Source: Halicephalobus mephisto (taxonomy: Eukaryota; Nematoda; Chromadorea; Rhabditida; Panagrolaimidae). Taken from it: a stretch of DNA of 64,000 nt. Shown piece after piece: positions 24,721 to 36,650 of this stretch. The translations under genes were made by a program, and so were the position numbers. Numbering within the stretch: position 1 is the stretch's first letter; each line of letters begins with the position of its first letter. The DNA lies in contig SWDT01000087.1 in assembly GCA_009193035.1 (NCBI GenBank), positions 22,126 to 86,125 on the forward strand. Direction: 5' to 3'. Below the pieces are notes generated by a model, which ran no database searches, had not been told where the DNA came from, and saw nothing but the letters and a program-made list of their open reading frames with translations.

Positions 24721-25589
24721 ATAATTCGAAACTGAAATTTGGATTTTTCATATTGAAAATTGTAAATTTCTTAATTTCAAAAATCTTGTTTACCTGAATT
24801 ATCTGAATTCTTATATTTTTAATATGATTCATAAGTTATGTCTTAACACGAAAAGTCCGAATTTCAATTTTGAACCTTAGATTCTAACTTTAATTCTACG
24901 AAATTTGGATTTTTCGTATTAAGATATATCTATAAATTTCTTAATTTCAAAAATCTTGTTTACCTAAATTATCTGAATTCTTATATTTCAAACATGACTC
25001 ATAAGTTGTGTCTTAACGCGAAAAGTTCGAATTTCGGTCTCGAACCCTGAGTTCCGATTTTGATAAACCAAAGCTCTGTTTACTTATGGGTGACCCAGGT
25101 TGATCTATCAGACAAATCTCCTTCGACTAAGATGTGCCAGTTTTTCTTCCATCTTCGTCGGCATAGACAAACAAGTCGGAAAATCAAAGGTCCCGTGGTA
25201 GCTTCAAAAAACATTTATAATCTTTTTTTTCCAAAGAACTTTACGAAAAATTTTGATTTTCTATTTTATTAAATAAAAATAAATTTAATTATTTTTAAAT
25301 TTTAATTAAAAAATATTTTTTAGATTTTTGTATTTTTAAAATTAATTTATCGAATTACGTAGAAATTTTAAAAAGAGGAAAAATAAAAAATTTTTTAAAA
25401 ATAAGAAGATTTTTAAAAAAAAAAAAAATTTTTAAAAATAAGAAGAATTTTTAAAAAAAAATAAGATTTTTAAAAATTAAGAAAATTTAAAAATTTAAAA
25501 TTTTTAAAAATTATAGAAATTTAAAAAGTTTTAAATAATTCTAAAAATCTTGAAAATTTATAAATTTTTTTTAAATTTTAAAATTTAAA

Positions 25590-26045
25590 AAATAGTAATT
25601 TTAAAAACATTCATGAATAAATTGATTGAACCATTTTCGGTCTTTGCCAGGGACTATTATTATTCGATCCCCTACGGCATTTCTTTATTTTTAAATTTTA
25701 TTTTTTTTTAAATTATAAAATTGAAAAAATTCAAAAAAGTTGGAGAAAAAGTGCCATAGGGAATGAATTATTATAGAATTATTTTTAATAATAAAAGTAA
25801 TTCTAAAAACATTCATGAATAAATTGATTGAACTATTTTCGGTCTTTGCCAGGGGCTGTTATTATTCGATCCCTTGCGGCATTTCTTTATTTTTAAAATT
25901 TAATTTTTTTTAAATTATAAAATTGAAAAAGTGCCATAGGGAATGAATTATTATAAAATTATTTTTAATAGTAAAAGTAATTCTAAAAACATTCATGAAT
26001 AAATTGATTGAACTATTTTCGGTCTTTGCCAGGGGCGTCGTCGGT
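25590..26045. repeat. ~190-bp tandem repeat with internal inverted segment
   Basis: Two full copies and one partial copy share ACATTCATGAATAAATTGAT, TTTTCGGTCTTTGCCAGG and AGTGCCATAGGGAATGAATT. Within each full unit CGATCCCCTACGGCATTT is an imperfect reverse complement of AGTGCCATAGGGAATGA. Confidence 0.85.
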
Positions 26046-26832
26046 CTGTCCTCGAAATCGACCTTCGTTTTCAATTTTTTTCAATTTTCGTTTTTCTTTT
26101 AATTTTTCTGACCATTTTCACCTTCTTTAATTTTGATTACAATTATCTTGGTTTTTGATCATTTTGCGGATTAAAAATCGGAACAGTTGCTGAAGTATAA
26201 AGTTCCATAAAATTTCGATTCAGCTTAATCCTCGAGGGAAGCCTGATTTGACTTGTTGTCCTTTTTTGACAAAGAACTTTGTTCAAAAATGGCATTTCTG
26301 GTCATGATTTCACGTTTTTGGACTTTTTAGTTTTTAAATAAAATAAAATTTTTGAAAATTTTGGGATTTTAAAAATTTTAGAAATCTTCGAAAAATTATG
26401 AAACTTTCTAGAATTTAATATTTTTTAAAAATTAACATAATATTTTAGAATTTTTCAAAAATTTATAAAAATTTATAAAAATTTATAAAAATTTTGGAAT
26501 TTTAGAAATTTCTGAAATCTTCGAAAAATTATGAAACTTTCTAGAATTTCGTGAAATTTTCAGAATTCAGCAGAAATTTCTAGAATCTCAATAGAGGATT
26601 CTGAAATCTTCGAAAACCTTATGAAAAATTATCAAACATTCTAGAATCCGGCGAAATATAGAATTTTGGAAATTTGAAAATTTTTCAGAATTCTTAAATT
26701 TTGAAGAAAATTCAAAATTTTTCAGAATTTTCAAAATTAAAAATTCTAAAATTTTTAAGAATTTTCGAAATTAAAAAATTCTAAATTTTCTTCGAGACAA
26801 TTTTTAATTTTTAATTTCTACAGTAATTTCAT

Positions 26833-26840
26833 TATTTTTA
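26833..26840 (+). promoter_or_regulatory. probable spliced-leader acceptor of the peroxidasin gene
   Basis: ATTTTTAG ends at 26840, only 13 bases before the start ATG, with no matching upstream coding exon. In nematodes this arrangement is typical of trans-splicing of a spliced leader. It also fixes the start choice at 26854. Confidence 0.5.
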
Positions 26841-26853
26841 GGTAAAACTGAAA

Positions 26854-29800
26854 ATGATTGCCAGAGGGGGTTTCCTTCTGGTTCTGTCCATTTTCCTCTC
26901 GGGAGCCCAGGAATGTCCGGAAAAATGCGGCTGCGACGCCTCGGGCAATGGCCGGACCGACTGCAGTTCCAGAGGTTTGACTTATTTTCCGATAAAGGAA
27001 TTTTCAAAAAATATTCATCTTCTGGATCTCAGAAATAATTATCTTCAAAGAATTCCACTCGAAAAATTACAATTAATTCCGTTTTGTCATACTGTAATTT
27101 TTGGAAAAAATAAGTTAAAAAAATTGGAAAAAAATTTTATCGATGTTCTTCCTGGTCTCAGAAGGTTCTACGGCGGCAAAAACGATCTTCAAAATATCCC
27201 GGTTCTCGCCACGAAAATTAATTTTTTTTTGAAAATCTTCGACGTCCACAGTAACAGGTTGACGAACATCGACAAACACGCCTTCGATCAACTGAAGGAA
27301 TTAGAGACCGTGAATGTCATCCACAACAATCTCCAGACGATCCCCGACGGACTTTTCGAAGAAAACAAAAATTTGAAGACCCTCAATCTAGCTCACAATC
27401 CCTGGAATTGCGACTGCAGGTTGGAAAAATTAATTTTAAAAATAATAAAAAAATTAACTTTTAAAATAAAATGATCCCGACCAGAATTTTCTGATTTTTT
27501 TTAATTCCTAAAAATGAAAAAAATTAATTTTTAAAATAAAATAGTCCCGACAAGATTTTTCTCATTTTTTGAAGAACTTTTAAAATTGCATAATTAAAAA
27601 ATACAAAAATCAAAACTTTTATAATATAGTCTCGACGAGAATTTTCTCATTTTTTAAAAATTCTTAGTTACATAAAAAATGAATTTTACCGCGAAATGGT
27701 CTCGACAAGAATTTTTAAATTTTTAAATTTTTAAAATTTCTAAATTTTTAAATTTTTAAAATTTCTAAATTTTTAAATTTTAAATTTCTAAATTTTTAAA
27801 TTTTTAAAATTTCTAAATTTCTAAATTTCTAAATTTTTAAATTTCTAAATTTTTAAATTTTTAAATTATTTTGGATATTTCTACAGTATTCTATTAAGTA
27901 ATGTTTCAGGTTATCGTATCTCGTAAAATTACTTCGAAACAATCCGAATCTCGAACAAGATCATCATGGAAAATGCATGTACCCGGAATCCCTCAGGGGC
28001 CGCAGATTGTCAGAATTGAAGGACGAAGATCTCGAATGTTTTATTCCTGAGTTCGTCCCCACTGCCGGAGGGTATTTATTAAGTTGTCTGAATTCAAAGG
28101 ACAACGTCGAAAATGTAGATTGGTTTTACCGGTTAGTAATTATTTTAAATTTTAATTAATTTATTTAAAAATTAAAAAATTAAAAAAATCAATGATTTAT
28201 TTCTTTTTAAATTTATTTATTTAAAAATTTAAAAATTAATGATTTATTTTTTTTTAAATTTATTTATTAAAAAACTTCAAAAATTAATGATTTTTAAAAA
28301 AACTTATTTATTTAAAAAATTTCAAAAATCAATGATTTATTTTTTTTTAAATTTATTTATTTAAAAATTAAAGAATTAATACAATATTTTTAATTTTAAC
28401 AAAGAAGTTTTTAATTTTTGAATAAATATTTTTAATTTTAAAATAAATAAATTTAAAAAAATAAATAAGTAATTTTTAAATTTTTGATAAATATTTTAAA
28501 TTTTTAAATTTTTTTAATTTTTGAAGATATTTATTGATACTAATTTTAGAGACACTATCCTGGAGTACTCTGAAGCAGAAGATTACGAAATCATCGACAA
28601 CGGCTCTCTCGCGATTTCGCAAAGGTTTTCCCCGAAACTGTTCAAATGCGCTTTTAACTACATCGGTTCCCCCCTGAGGCAATCCAGACAACTGTCTTTC
28701 AGTCAAGGCTACGTCTGGTCCCAGAGGACGTCCAGCGATTCAGAAAACGGCCCTAGATTCACCTACATCCCCAGGGACCGGAGCTACAGAGAGGGTAGTT
28801 CTGTGAAGTTGAACTGCGAAGTCGTCGGGAACCCCAGGCCCCAGATACGGTGGTTCTTCAACGGCAGACATCTGGAAACTTCCAGAAAATTCGAAATGAA
28901 GAACGACAATACGGTACTGGTTATTTATCCTTTTCTGGAGCAAGACGTGGGGGAGTACAAGTGTGAAGCTTGGAATCAATTCGGAAAAATCGAATCCAAA
29001 GCGAAAATTAAAATCATAAAATCGTCGCCTCCGGTGATTCTGGAGACTTTGAAGTCCCAGGAAGTCAGACCGGGGGACCAGGTGACCTTCAGATGCCCCG
29101 CCAGAGGCGAACCCAGACCTACAGTAACCTGGTTTTTCAACGGAAGCGAAATACCGATTCTGAAGGGTCATTTCTGGACTTCTGAAGACACCTTCGAATT
29201 CAGAATCAACCATGTCGGTCGTCAGGATCAAGGAATATACTCCTGCATGGCCGGGAACGCCGTGGGCAGTATGACTTCTGAAGCGAGTTTAAAAGTGAAA
29301 TTCAGCAAACTAGATCAACTGGACAAAACCCTAAATCGCGAAACTTTGAAAAATCTCGTGAATCAAGCTTCGAAAAACGTCGACAACGCTATTCAGAAAA
29401 CCCAGGAAAATTTGAAATCCGGCGTCACGAATCCCTATGATCTTCTGAGACATTTCAAATTTACTCTTCAGAAACCTTCAGAATTGTCCAGAGCGAGGGA
29501 GATCTACGAAGAAAGCCTCAGGCTGATCGAGAAACACGTCGAACTCGGTCTGCATCTGAAGCCGGAAGACATGCCGAAAAATCTCAGTTTCGAATCTGTC
29601 CTTCAAGTGTCCCACATCCAGACAATCATGGAACTGTCCGGATGCATGAACGGTCAGTTTAAGGATTCCTGCAACAACATGTGTTTCCATTCGAAGTACA
29701 GGAGCTACACCGGCCAATGCAACAACTTCGATCATCCGACCTGGGGCGTTTCTCAAATGCCGTTTTTCCGATTACTTCCGCCGATATACGAAAACGGATT

Positions 29801-32800
29801 CAATACTCCTGTTGGATGGAATTCGGATAGACTATACTATGGATTCAGGAAGCCTAATCCCAGAACTGTGTCCTTGGAACTTGTTTCCACTCCGACAATC
29901 ACACCTCATCACAGATTCAGCGCGATGTTGATGCAATGGGGACAGTTCCTGGATCACGACATAACCTTCTTCGCGACGGCCTTGGCCAGACAAACCTACA
30001 TGACAGGAGCCATCTGCAACAAAACTTGCGAAAACGTGGATCCATGCTTCAACATCCCGCTTCCTTTGAACGATCCGAAACGAAGAGAACAGTAATTTTC
30101 GGATGTTTTTCATGTGTAAAAAACTACTTTCAGACGTCATATGAAGTTCCCATGTATAGAATTCGAAAGATCCGCTGCCATCTGCGGATCTGGAGAGACT
30201 TCTCCGATTTTCCAGCAAGTAACCCATCGGGAACAAGTCAATATTGTAAGTTCATATATCGGCTTTACTTCTGAGCATTTTAAATAGCTTTATACTTTGT
30301 TTTATAAAAAAATCAGATTCCTTCAAGACGTATTCTACGTAACATTGAGTATTTTTCGGTGCAAAAAATAGATATTTTTACGACTTATTATACGTAACTT
30401 TACACATTGTTTTCTCTGCACAAAAAGTTACATATCTTTAAAATAGATTCTACACAACATTGTACATCTTTTGGCACATATATGTAGATATTTTAAATAC
30501 ATATTCTACCTAACTTTGTGCACTTTTCAGCACAAAAAGTTACATATCTTCCAGATGCATTCTACATAACTTTGTACCTCTTTTGGCACAGATATTTAGA
30601 TGGCTTTAAATTCAAAAGTACCTAGAGTAAGATAATAGAATTCATAGATCCTGAATCTGAAGTTAGAATCGAAAGTTGACCTTCAGAATCCTGGATTTTG
30701 AAGTTTGAGAGTCTAACTTCACTGGATAAATAACAACTCTGACTTCAGATTCAGAATCTACGAATCCCATTGTCTTATTGTAGGTGCTTTTTGTTCAAGT
30801 TTAAAAGCATCTAATTTTGTATTAAAAACCTACAAAATTACATAGAATATATATTAAAAATATCTAAATATCTGTGCCAAAAGAGGTACAAAGTTATGTA
30901 GAATGGATCTGGAAGATATGTAACTTTTTGTGCTGAAAAGTGCACAAAGTTAGATAGAATATGTATTTAAAATATCTACATATATGTGCCAAAAGATGTA
31001 CAATATCATGTAGAATCCATTTTAAAGATATGTAACTTTTTGTGCAGAGAAAACAATGTGTAAAGTTACGTATAATAAGTCGTAAAAACATCTATTTTTT
31101 GCACCGAAAAATATCCAATGTTACGTAGAATACGTTTTAATTTACATATATACACTTTAGATAACATCTTTTATCGATGCTTCTAACGTCTACGGCTCCA
31201 CCGAAGTCGACGCTCTGGATCTCCGGGATCTTTTCAGCGACCACGGATTACTGAGATTCGACATAGTTTCGGCTTCTCAGAAACCTTACATGCCTTTCGA
31301 AAAAGATTCCGGAATGGATTGCAGAAGAAACAGAAGCGTAGACAACCCTATCCGATGTTTCCTCGCCGGAGACTTCAGAGCCAACGAACAGCTGGGCTTA
31401 ACGGCGATGCATACTTTGTGGTTCAGAGAACACAACAGAATCGCCGCTAAACTTCTAGAAATGAATGCTGATTGGGACGGTGAAAGAATCTACCAAGAAA
31501 CAAGGAAGATAGTCGGAGCAATGCTGCAGCACATAACCTACAAACACTGGTTGCCTCTGGTTCTCGGAGAAGACGGATTCAACAAGTGGATCGGGGAGTA
31601 CAAAGGATACGACCCCAATGTCAATCCCAACATTGCGAATGAATTCGCTACAGCTGCCTTCAGATTCGGACACACTTTGATTAATCCGAAACTAGAAAGG
31701 TAAGCGGTTAATTTCCATATATAAATTTTGGTTTTTTCTTAGTTTTCATACATCAAATATTTGTTTTGATATATCAATTTTGTTTTTTTCTTAGTTTTCA
31801 TATATCAAACTTTTATTTTGATATATAAATTTTGGTTTTTTCTTAGTTTTCATACATCAAACTTTTGTTTTGATATATCAATTTTGGTTTTTTCTTAGTT
31901 TTCATACATCAAATATTTGTTTTGATATATCAATTTTGTTTTTTTCTTAGTTTTCATATATCAAACTTTTATTTTGATATATAAATTTTGGTTTTTTCTT
32001 AGTTTTCATATATCAATTTTAATTTTTAGATTAGGAAAAGACTTCCAAACGATCTCATCAGGTTCTATCTTCCTCCACGAAGCCTTCTTCGCTCCAGAAA
32101 GAATGCTGTCAGAAGGCGGAATCGATCCTCTTCTTCGTGGACTTTTCGCTTCTCCTCTGAAGAAACCTCTGTCGAATCAGCTTCTGAACAAAGAATTAAC
32201 AGAAAAATTATTCCACAAAGCCACGGATGTAGCTCTGGATTTGGCCGCGATGAATATCCAGAGGGGCAGAGATCACGCACTTCAAGGATATCTGGAGTAC
32301 AGGAAGTACTGTAATTTGTCTATTCCTGAATCTTGGGAAGAACTACAATTGGACTTAGAAGATCAGACAATTATTTCGAAATTGAGGAAACTTTACGGTC
32401 ATCCGGGAAATCTGGATCTTTGGGTCGGAGGAATTCTGGAAAAAAAACTTCCAGATGCCTTGATGGGCCCGACTTTTTCGTGCATCATCGGAGAGCAATT
32501 CAGAAGACTCAGGGACGGAGACAGGTTCTGGTACGAAAACGAAGGCGTCTTCACCCCCCTCCAACTCCAGCAGATCAGAAGGACAACCTTGGCCAAAGTT
32601 CTCTGCAACAACGGAGACGACATCGACAGGGTTCAGGTACGGTAGAAACCTAATTACCATACTACTGTAGAAATCTCGAAATCATTACAAAATAACCTCG
32701 ACACGAATTTTCAAAAGTTCCTGAAATTCTTAATTTTAGATAATTTCGAAAATTTTTTTGAAATTTTAAAAAATTTGAGAATCTCCACTCAGATTCTAGA

Positions 32801-33450
32801 AGTTTCAGAATCTTAATTTTAAAAGTCAAAAATCACTTTTATTACGAAATAACTTCGAAGCGAATTTTTAAAAGTTGTATAATCTTTCATTTTAGATGAC
32901 TTTGAAAATTTTTCACATTTTTTAAATGCTTCAGAATTATCAATTAAATTTCTTAAATTAAAAAAAAATATTTTAAATTTCTTAAAATAAAAAAAATATT
33001 TTAAATTTTTTAAATTAAAAAAAAATATTTTCAATTTTTTAAATTAAAAAAAAATACTTTCAATTTTTTAAATAAAAAAATATTTCAAATTTTTTAAATA
33101 AAAAAAATTAAATTTTTTAGGAAAATGTTTTTATCTATCCCGGCTCGAACATGAATCTCTACAAACAGTGCTCTGATTACCCGGATGTATCTCTGAAAAT
33201 GTGGATGTCCTGTTGCGATCAAAGCTGTGCCGGAGGGCTTTCTTCTCTTTCTGACAACAGTTTTAGAAAACGAAGATCTCACAATATATACTCTTCCATC
33301 GAGAAACCCCTCAAAATTTGCATCAACGAAAACGGAAAAAAATACGACGATGGAGAACTTTGGAGCGACGGCCGATGTCAGAATTGCGAATGTCGTCGAG
33401 GAAAAATCTGGTGTACTGTCGATCGTGACTGTGTCCAGAATGAAAAATAG
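26854..33450 (+). CDS. pxn-1: peroxidasin (LRR, two Ig, haem peroxidase, VWC)
   Basis: Seven exons: 26854-27419, 27910-28131, 28550-30091, 30134-30245, 31161-31699, 32030-32636 and 33121-33450; 1305 residues. Order: signal peptide (1-18), cysteine-capped leucine-rich repeats (about 20-250), Ig-like domains (about 333-418 and 424-512, cysteine pairs 352/401 and 445/495), animal haem peroxidase (about 620-1190), VWC module (about 1263-1300). Catalytic residues are all present: Asp731-His732 in FLDHD, distal Arg903 in FREHNR, proximal His985 in [10 protein letters not shown]. Peroxidasins are secreted enzymes that use bromide and peroxide to form sulfilimine cross-links in collagen IV of basement membranes. 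Two Ig domains and this length match nematode PXN-1 and PXN-2; pxn-1 is preferred only because the neighbours suggest chromosome V. The 42-base intron at 30092-30133 is very short; an in-frame TAA lies at its edge if unspliced. Confidence 0.92.
30300..31145. mobile_element. foldback element in peroxidasin intron 4
   Basis: Two arms of nearly 300 bp (about 30312-30603 and 30850-31140) are reverse complements with few mismatches. An example is GTGCACTTTTCAGCACAAAA against TTTTGTGCTGAAAAGTGCAC. The roughly 245-bp spacer holds a diverged copy of the GATTCAGAATCTACGA repeat family seen at 71-632. No transposase frame is present, so this is a non-autonomous foldback or large hairpin element. Confidence 0.85.
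31720..32010. repeat. ~60-bp tandem repeat in peroxidasin intron 5
   Basis: Five copies of TTTGATATATCAATTTTGG, then TTTTTTCTTAG, then TTTTCATACATCAA. Each unit contains an acceptor-like TTTTTTCTTAG ahead of the true acceptor at 32029. Confidence 0.85.
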
Positions 33451-33467
33451 TCGTTAATTAATCGATT

Positions 33468-33473
33468 AATAAA
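33468..33473 (+). terminator. polyadenylation signal of peroxidasin gene
   Basis: AATAAA lies 18 bases after the peroxidasin stop codon, giving a very short 3' UTR, as is common in nematodes. Confidence 0.5.
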
Positions 33474-33639
33474 TTGTTTAAAATTAATTCATTTTTTATT
33501 TTTTATTAAAGTTTTGAAAATTTGGATTCGTTATTGTAAAAGACATATGATCGGTCCAAAATTCTAAGGATTACGGTATTTGTAGTCAATGTTGAGGAAA
33601 AAGTTTGAAAAAACATATAATATTAGGAACGTAAAGTTA

Positions 33640-34440
33640 ACCTCTGAAGCGAAAGTCGCTGATGATTATGACGAGTTCGCTTATTTTTGAGCGCATATCA
33701 AAAATCAAAATTTAACACAGAAAATTTTGTGATTGAAATTATTTCAATATTATGTACTACTATGAAAAAATATTTAACCCAAATGTCACTGTTTATCAAG
33801 AAAGTCGCTGATGATTATGACGAGTTCGCTTATTTTTAAGCGCATATCAAAAATCAAGGTTTAACACAGAAAATTTTGTGATTGAAATTCATCCCATATT
33901 ATGTACTACTACAAAAAAGTATTTACCTTGAATATCACTGTTTATCAAGAAAGTCGCTGGTGATTATGACGAATTCACTTATTTTTAAGCGCATATCAAA
34001 AATCAAGGTTTAATACAAAAAAAATTCCTATCGAAAGTCGTCCTATATTCTGTACTATTATGAAAGATATCTTCAATGCGGAATAAATTTCTATTACGAA
34101 TGTCGCTGATGACTGTGACGAGTTCGCTTATACTAAAGCGCAAGTGAAACTACACACTAACACTAATTTAAGAAACGAGATCGAACATAAGGATATCATG
34201 ATCTAAGCCTGGAGTATCATATTAAATCAGTTTTCATAAATGTCGCCGGCGATCACGACGAATTCGCTTGTACGTAAGCGCAAATGAAATCGGACTTTAA
34301 AACTGACCTAAGAAACAAGCAAAATTCAGCATATAGATATTGCAGATTAAATTTATTTATAAATATTAACTTTCACCACACAGTCGCTGGTGGTCGTAAC
34401 GATTTCGTTTGTCCCTGAACGAAAATGGAATTTTTCGTCA
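33640..34440. repeat. ~155-bp tandem repeat with GTCGCTGATGATTATGACGA core
   Basis: Six copies at about 33655, 33804, 33953, 34103, 34241 and 34383 grow more diverged toward the right. Most units contain CGCTTATTTTTAAGCG or a close variant, a perfect 6-bp stem with a 4-base loop. The core also occurs near 20289 and 20448, and a decayed form is near 63420. Confidence 0.85.
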
Positions 34441-34740
34441 AAATCGCCGAAGATCAAAACGATATTTAGCATTTTATCGAACGTTTTCAAAGGAATTACA
34501 ATATAGGATTTACAACATTATATACTCAAGCTTGGACTCCTCTATTGTTCGCTTGCGTTCGCGCATCTCAACCTTTCTGATCATCTTCAGGGAATTCTTC
34601 CTCTTACTAGAATCATCTTCAGGGAATCCTTCCTCTTACTAAAATCATCTTTTTGGTCCTTCTGACCTCGCTTCGTTCTTTGATGAGTGCGTCTTAGCCG
34701 TTTGTAGTCAGATTGCGGCTGGCAAAGCCTGAATCTGCAG

Positions 34741-34811
34741 TCTTCGGTCGGGAATCGAACCCAAGTCTCGTAACTTTGCAATCACGTATACTTCCATTGT
34801 ACTACCGAAGC
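34741..34811 (-). tRNA. tRNA-like sequence (possible tRNA-Cys pseudogene or SINE head)
   Basis: On the minus strand the sequence folds into a cloverleaf. The acceptor stem is GCTTCGG against CCGAAGA (six of seven pairs). The D arm is GTAC-AATGGAA-GTAT, the anticodon stem CGTGA against TTACG, the variable loop AGAC, and the T arm TTGGG-TTCGATT-CCCGA. The B box GGTTCGATTCC is perfect. The anticodon loop TTGCAAAG has eight bases instead of seven, with GCA (Cys) in the expected place. The terminal mismatch and the extra loop base suggest a pseudogene or a tRNA-derived SINE rather than a working tRNA. Confidence 0.5.
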
Positions 34812-35074
34812 AACGATATTTAATTCGTTCAAAAAATCACGTCGAAAAAATGAATTTCTATTTTGATATTTTTGAAGAATCTTCCTAGGAAAAAAATTTG
34901 CATATTTAGTTCCCTGACATCAACATAGACAAAACTTTATCGAAAAGCTTCAGTGACTATTATTACAGTAATCGTGGAAGGGAAACCAGAAACGAATGGG
35001 AATGGAGCAGCGGCAAACACGGCTTGTAGTTTCATCTGGATCGATGCGATTTTTTTCAAGTATACGGTAATTGA

Positions 35075-36104
35075 TTATTTTCCAAATCGCATGTAAGCTG
35101 ATTTTCTCTTTTCCATGTCGAGTGGTGAATCCTGGAAGTCATCTGATCGTTTTCCAAAACGCATGTAGGCGGATTTTCTTTTGCCGAATCTCATGTAAGC
35201 ACTTTTGCGTTTCTCCATCTCCTGGGGGGCATCGAATTCAGGTTCAACGGATTCTGAGCGTTTTCCGAATCTGAAATAAAATTTCATTAAAAATTACGGT
35301 AGTTGTGGCATTCAGAACATTTCGCCAAAATTCTAAGCGAATTTCAAACATTTCGCTAAATTTTAAGCGAATTTTAAATATTTCGCTAAATTTTAAGCGA
35401 GTTTTAAACATTTCGCCAAATTTTAAATGAGTTTTAAATATTTCGCCAAATTTTAAACGAGTTCTAAATTATTCGCCAAATTTTAAGCGAGTTTTAAACA
35501 TTTCGCCAAATTTTAAGCGAATTTTAAATATTTCGCCAAATTTTAAACGAGTTCTAAATTATTCGCCAAATTTTAAACGAGTTTTAAACATTTCGCTAAA
35601 ATTTCAGCGACTTTCATATTTCGTCAAAATCTTTAGCGACTTTCATACGATGTCGATACCTTACCTCATGTAGGCGGATTTTCTTTTGCCGAATCTCATG
35701 TAGGCACTTTTGCGTTTCTCCATCTCCTGGAGGCCTTCCAATTCAGGTTCAGCAGATTCTGATCGTTTTCCGAATCTGAAATAAAATTTCATTAAAAATT
35801 ACGGTAGTTGTGGCATTCAGAACATTTCGCCAAAGATTTTAAAAGTGTTACAAGGACAGGAAGGGATGGATTACCTCATGTAGGCGGATTTTCTTTTATC
35901 CATTTCTCCCATGAGATCGTCAGGAGCGGATCGTCCGAATCTCATGTAAGCGGATTTTCTTTTTTCCATCGTATTGAGTTCTTGACATTCAGCCAAACTT
36001 GGGAATCGTCCACAAAGAACCTCATATTCCTCGACCCCACCGGCATTCGCCAAACAAACAGCGACAAAAACGCTCAAAAACACAAAAACCGCGATTTGAT
36101 TCAT
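35075..36104 (-). CDS. flp-6: FMRFamide-like neuropeptide precursor (KSAYMRFamide)
   Basis: Three exons, 36104-35875, 35775-35665 and 35270-35075, encode 178 residues. A signal peptide (MNQIAVFVFLSVFVAVCLANA) and a short spacer with two cysteines precede seven copies of KSAYMRFG flanked by dibasic KR. The first copy ends FGR and the last ends FGK at the stop codon. Prohormone convertases would cut at the KR sites, and each glycine would become the C-terminal amide, giving KSAYMRF-NH2. C. elegans flp-6, as I recall, encodes six copies of the same peptide. Both introns split the arginine codon of MR/FG in phase 2, so copies are joined across exons. Exon 2 and its flanks are a recent duplicate of part of exon 3. 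A TATTTTCAG acceptor ends at 36143, 39 bases before the ATG, probably a trans-splice or 5' UTR site. Confidence 0.95.
35161..35836. repeat. 505-bp tandem duplication within flp-6
   Basis: 35161-35331 and 35666-35836 are almost identical and 505 bp apart, covering the exon that encodes two KSAYMRFG copies and about 60 bp of adjoining intron. Between them, 35325-35640 is a 30-35-bp minisatellite (TTTCGCCAAATTTTAAGCGA, then GTTTTAAACA) of about ten units. Confidence 0.9.
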
Positions 36105-36289
36105 TTAGAAATAAATCCGGCGAAAGTCCAAGGGGCAAGTGCCTGAAAATAAGATTTATAATATAAATAAAACACGCAATTTTTAATCATAGAAATTAAA
36201 AGCGGATTTCATCACGAAATTGTTTGAAAAAATTTTAATTTTGGATCCCAATGTGAATTTTTGGATTTTTAAAATATATTTCAAAAGTT

Positions 36290-36650
36290 TAGGTAAGATT
36301 TTAGAAGAATTTAGAAATTTTAATGAGATTTTAGAAAACTTCAGAAATTTGAAAAAAATTTTAGAAGAATTTTAAAAATTTCAATGAGATTTTAGAAGAT
36401 TTCAAAAGTTTAGGTAAGATTTTAGAAGAATTTTAAAAATTTCAATGAAATTTCAGAAAACTTCAGAAATTTGAATAAGATTTTAGAAGAATTTAGAAAT
36501 CTTAATGAGATTTTAGAAAACTTCAGAAATTTGAAAAAAATTTTAGAAGAATTTAAAAATTTCAATGAGATTTTAGAAGACTTCAGAAATTTGAAAAAAA
36601 TTTTAAAACGCTCCGAAAACTTCAATGATTCTGGATAATCTTACAAGTTC
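36290..36650. repeat. GATTTTAGAAGAATTTAGAA minisatellite
   Basis: Units of roughly 30-33 bp alternate GATTTTAGAAGAATTT, AAAAATTTCAATGAGATTTT and AGAAAACTTCAGAAATTTGA upstream of flp-6. From 36650 to 37260 the sequence becomes non-repetitive and less AT-rich near 37080-37200, with no supported gene; it may hold flp-6 control elements. Confidence 0.75.

Noticed and set aside
25083..25200. Minus-strand open stretch with RRRWKKNWHILVEGDLSDRS
   Set aside because: Short, without a start or confirmed splice partners; kept only as a less AT-rich block.
33655..34400. TGATGA/CTGA words considered as C/D-box snoRNAs
   Set aside because: The boxes overlap each other, lack proper spacing and a terminal stem, and the units are simply tandem repeats.
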